A stretch of DNA of 64,000 nt from Leptasterias polaris (Eukaryota; Echinodermata; Asteroidea; Forcipulatida; Asteriidae), in contig JAZGTN010000054.1 of assembly GCA_037783415.1 (NCBI GenBank), positions 806,001 through 870,000 of the forward strand. The letters run 5' to 3'. Under the pieces are notes generated by a model that did not search any database, was not told where the DNA came from, and saw only the letters and a list, made by a program, of their open reading frames with translations. Positions 60,863-64,000 of the stretch are shown here, piece after piece (position 1 is the first letter of the stretch; every line of letters begins with the position of its first letter). The translations under genes were made by a program, and so were the position numbers.

Positions 60863-63330
60863 ATAAGAGAATAATCGGGTGGTGTCCAGGGCCAAATGTT
60901 ATTGCTATGGTTACCGTAAGCAAAGAATCGGCGTTTACGGAAGCAGGGAATTCTGCGATTACGTCAAGCGTATTTCCCGGGTAATAGCGAGGAGGTTTTG
61001 TTTGTGCGCGTTTGTACACCACATTACTAGGCATCCTTCGCTTACAAAGTAGCGCAGAACTTCCCTTTAAGTTTTTCACAATAAGCGGAGAATGGTGGTA
61101 TTAAAGATCAACTTGAACGAAATTTACATTGTTGGTTTTTTGTTGTATAAAGGTAAACGAGTGCGTAATGATTACATAAAAATTAGTGGAACTCAATACA
61201 AAATTGTGTCATAGTTAAAATTATAAAAAAAATAATAATCAGCGTTACGCTGGGCAAGAACGCAGAGTTTCACGAAAAGCCAATTTATCTATTCCGAGCG
61301 CACAAAATAAATTATTTGGAGCGTTCAAAATAATTTTGAGAGAAAAAGTCGATCACGAAAAAATGTATAGCTTTTGCTCTGACCATAATTTAGTCCGATC
61401 GCAGAAGACAAATTATTTTGAGCATTCGAAATAAATTATTTGGGGTGTTCAAAATGATGGACAAAATTGTTTTGAGAGTCCTAATCAATTTCAATATAAT
61501 ATTTTTAGCTTTCGCACTGGCATTAAATTATTCCGAGCGCCCAAAATGAAATATGTTGAGCGTTCGAAATGATAGAGAAATAATTGTTGGCGCACGAAAC
61601 GATTTCGCAATAATTTTTCTTAACTTCTCGCAATAATATATTTCAAAATGAGCGTTCGAAAAGATTTCAAGCCGAAATGATTTCAAGAGTTTCGAGAGTT
61701 GTTAACAAACATCGCCGGATTCCTCGGAAAATTAAAGACAAAATTACCTCGGGACTCTTTTCTCTGATTCTGAAATTCACCGTCAGCACATTTGCTCGGC
61801 ATGAAACAAACTTACACAAGTTGTTGAAACAAAGTTTGAAGAAATAGGAAACGATCCAAAGAAACCAATCATTAAATGCATAGAGACGAATACAAACAAT
61901 CTCCACCAGTCTGGATTGTGACGTATTGGTTCCGAAAATACGAAGGCGCCGCTAACGGCGATAAAAACACTAGCTCAAAAATTGAAAACAAGCTCAAAAA
62001 TTGCATTTCAGCAAAATTGCAGCGCACAAATATTCAAATTTACGACCAAATAATAACTAAACACACAATAAACCAATATAAAGAGTCAAATTTGTTTTAG
62101 TTATTTCGTTCGAGTTGATCTTTAAGCACATAATTCGGCGGTAAGCAGAGCCATGAAATTGGGCCCAGAAACGTGAAATCTTTCATCGCACGTCGTCGAG
62201 ACAATGCAAGGTCCTAAACAGCGATTTAAAGCGTCTGTATACGTTTGGTAATGACTTTGAAAATTAATGGAAATAAAAACTTACGTTGTAAAAAGTACAG
62301 CAGCTTTGGATGAGAATCATTTCGAGAATCATTTCACTTCGAAGTAATGTGGTTATGGAAAAACATATTAGGTTTTATGCCCGAAAATTTGAATCTGAGA
62401 AACGTTTCTGGCTTCTCAGATTGTGTATTCAAGAGAGGGAATATTCTTCCTGCATGGACATATTCACTCCGGTTTTTCGGCGATATCTAAAAAACGCGAC
62501 CACCCTTTGAAGTGAAATTTACACAGGTTAGTTTTATTGTATATATCTACATTTATATAGTATTAAAACAATCGAAAGGTTCCAAAAACCAAAGGTATAC
62601 TTTGCCTTTCAGACAGAGTTGATTTTTTTTGTATAAGATTAAACCAATCGAAAGGTTCCAAAAATCAAAGGTATACTTTGCCTTTCAGACAGTTAATTTT
62701 TTTAATTAGCAAGCGTCCTAACTATAGGAAAAACTGGAATTGAAATTGTTTGTTTTGTAACAGTTACGTGAACGATTTTCTTTTAACGGGAATGCTAATA
62801 AAACTTGTTTATGATTTTTGTTTTTTTATAATTTGAATGTATTTTAGATTTTTTAACACTTCCGCTTTTACGTAATTATCGATCACAAAATTAGGCCCCA
62901 ACCTCAAGGTTTTCAAAAACTATACACTTCTGCCGTTGGCGGCGCGCGTCTATGGTTCACGACAGAAAATCAACACAAAGCAACGTTACCCGCGTTTACC
63001 AGCGCACATTGTGACGTCATTTGTGTGGGAGATCAATGGAGATCAATGTGTGGGAGTATTAGCTTCGCGTGAACAAATAGGACACCATTGTTATTGGATT
63101 GGGATTTGATAGTTTTCGTGATTGTTGTAATTATGGTAGTGATGGTAGGTATGGTAAGAAGTTAACATACGATAATATTTATGACACACTTGGAAAAAAT
63201 GAGCTTATAGCTCTTATGAATTACAAATGAAACGTATCTTTTTCTTTTAGATGTTCCAGCTTTAAAATTGTAAAATGTTTGTATTGAAAAGTGTGTGGTT
63301 GCGGTCGTCTGCGTGATATTATACTACTAC
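60863..63330. other. No gene recognised; degenerate AT-rich repeats
   Basis: From 61280 to 61660 phrases such as GAGCGTTCGAAAT and CAAAATAAATTATTT recur in variant form, suggesting an old tandem repeat. At 62567-62700 a roughly 66-bp block (ATCGAAAGGTTCCAAAAA, GGTATACTTTGCCTTTCAGA) is tandemly duplicated. No exon was supported. Confidence 0.5.
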
Positions 63331-64000
63331 CATTATGACTACCATCACCACCATATTACTACAATCACCACCATATTACTACAATCACTACCATATTACT
63401 ACAGTCACTACCATATTACTACAATCACTACCATGTCACTACCATCAATACAATAACAACCATATTACTACCATATTACTACTATATCACTACCATATGA
63501 TTACCATATACTACCATCACTACCATATCACTATCACATCACTACAATCACTATCATTAGTACCATCACTATACCATCACTACCATCACTACCATATCAC
63601 TACCATCACTAGCATATCATTACCATCACTACCATCACTAACATATTACTACCATCACTACAATCACTACCATCACTACCATCTATCACTACCATCACAA
63701 CCATCAATACCGTTCCACTACACTACCTAATCACTACCATCACTACCTTCACAGCCATCAGTACCATTCCACTACATCACTACCATCACTGCAATCATTA
63801 CCATATCACTACCATCACTACCATCACTACCATCACTACCATCACTACTATATCACTACCGGATCACTACCATATCACTACCATCACTACCATCACTACC
63901 ATATCACTACCATCACTACCATCACTACCATCACTACCATCACTACTATCACTACACCGGATCACTACCATAGCACTACCATCACTACCATCACTACCAT
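63330..64000 (+). repeat. (CACTACCAT)-like microsatellite, runs off the window
   Basis: Combinations of ACCATCACT, ACCATATCACT and related words to the last base. Open frames here are simple-sequence artefacts. Confidence 0.95.

Noticed and set aside
63335..63730. 131-codon frame near the right end
   Set aside because: Translation of the CAC/TAC/CAT microsatellite only.

Overview
This is animal nuclear DNA: genes split by GT-AG introns, AT-rich non-coding sequence and a dense load of eukaryotic transposons. The repeat repertoire suggests a marine invertebrate deuterostome, most likely an echinoderm: a Ngaro-type tyrosine-recombinase retrotransposon, foldback elements with tandem repeats in their arms, tRNA-derived SINEs, a Penelope-like element and a P2X7 C-terminal-type gene. 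That assignment is inference; nothing here fixes the species.

Layout, left to right. 1-6854 is a Ty3/Gypsy-type LTR retrotransposon. Its LTRs are nearly identical, but its coding region is broken by stops, frameshifts and a nested SINE. 8842-16260 holds sparse minus-strand exons of a small, probably membrane, protein. One exon was tandemly duplicated, and the second copy was hit by an apparently intact Ngaro element (9996-15419) whose split direct repeats and TAA core are perfectly preserved. 17501-22126 is a full-length CR1/L2-like LINE with one open ORF, an (ATT)n tail and an 8-bp target-site duplication. 22.1-30.5 kb is a mosaic of LINE and SINE fragments, palindromic MITEs, a foldback element with arrays of a 42-bp repeat in both arms, and a hAT-type MITE. 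30588-34524 is an extremely uniform 30-bp minisatellite of about 131 copies.

The main host gene is a plus-strand receptor tyrosine kinase, traced through 17 candidate exons from a signal-peptide exon (36490) to a C-terminal tail (60862). It has fibronectin-like extracellular segments, one membrane span and a complete kinase domain with HGD in place of HRD. Its introns carry most of the other features of the right half. An 8.9-kb ectodomain intron holds a broken THAP-domain gene on the same strand and an antisense three-exon gene related to the P2X7 receptor C-terminal domain. Other introns hold a Penelope-like element, a second foldback element, MITEs, SINEs and a 2.8-kb minisatellite of about 43-bp units.

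After 60.9 kb no gene is visible; the window ends inside a (CACTACCAT)-like microsatellite. Mobile elements outnumber genes. The most useful observations are two insertion sites with an empty-site paralogue, shared tails linking SINE and LINE, spliceosomal-type introns in a retrotransposon, and genes nested in the kinase intron.
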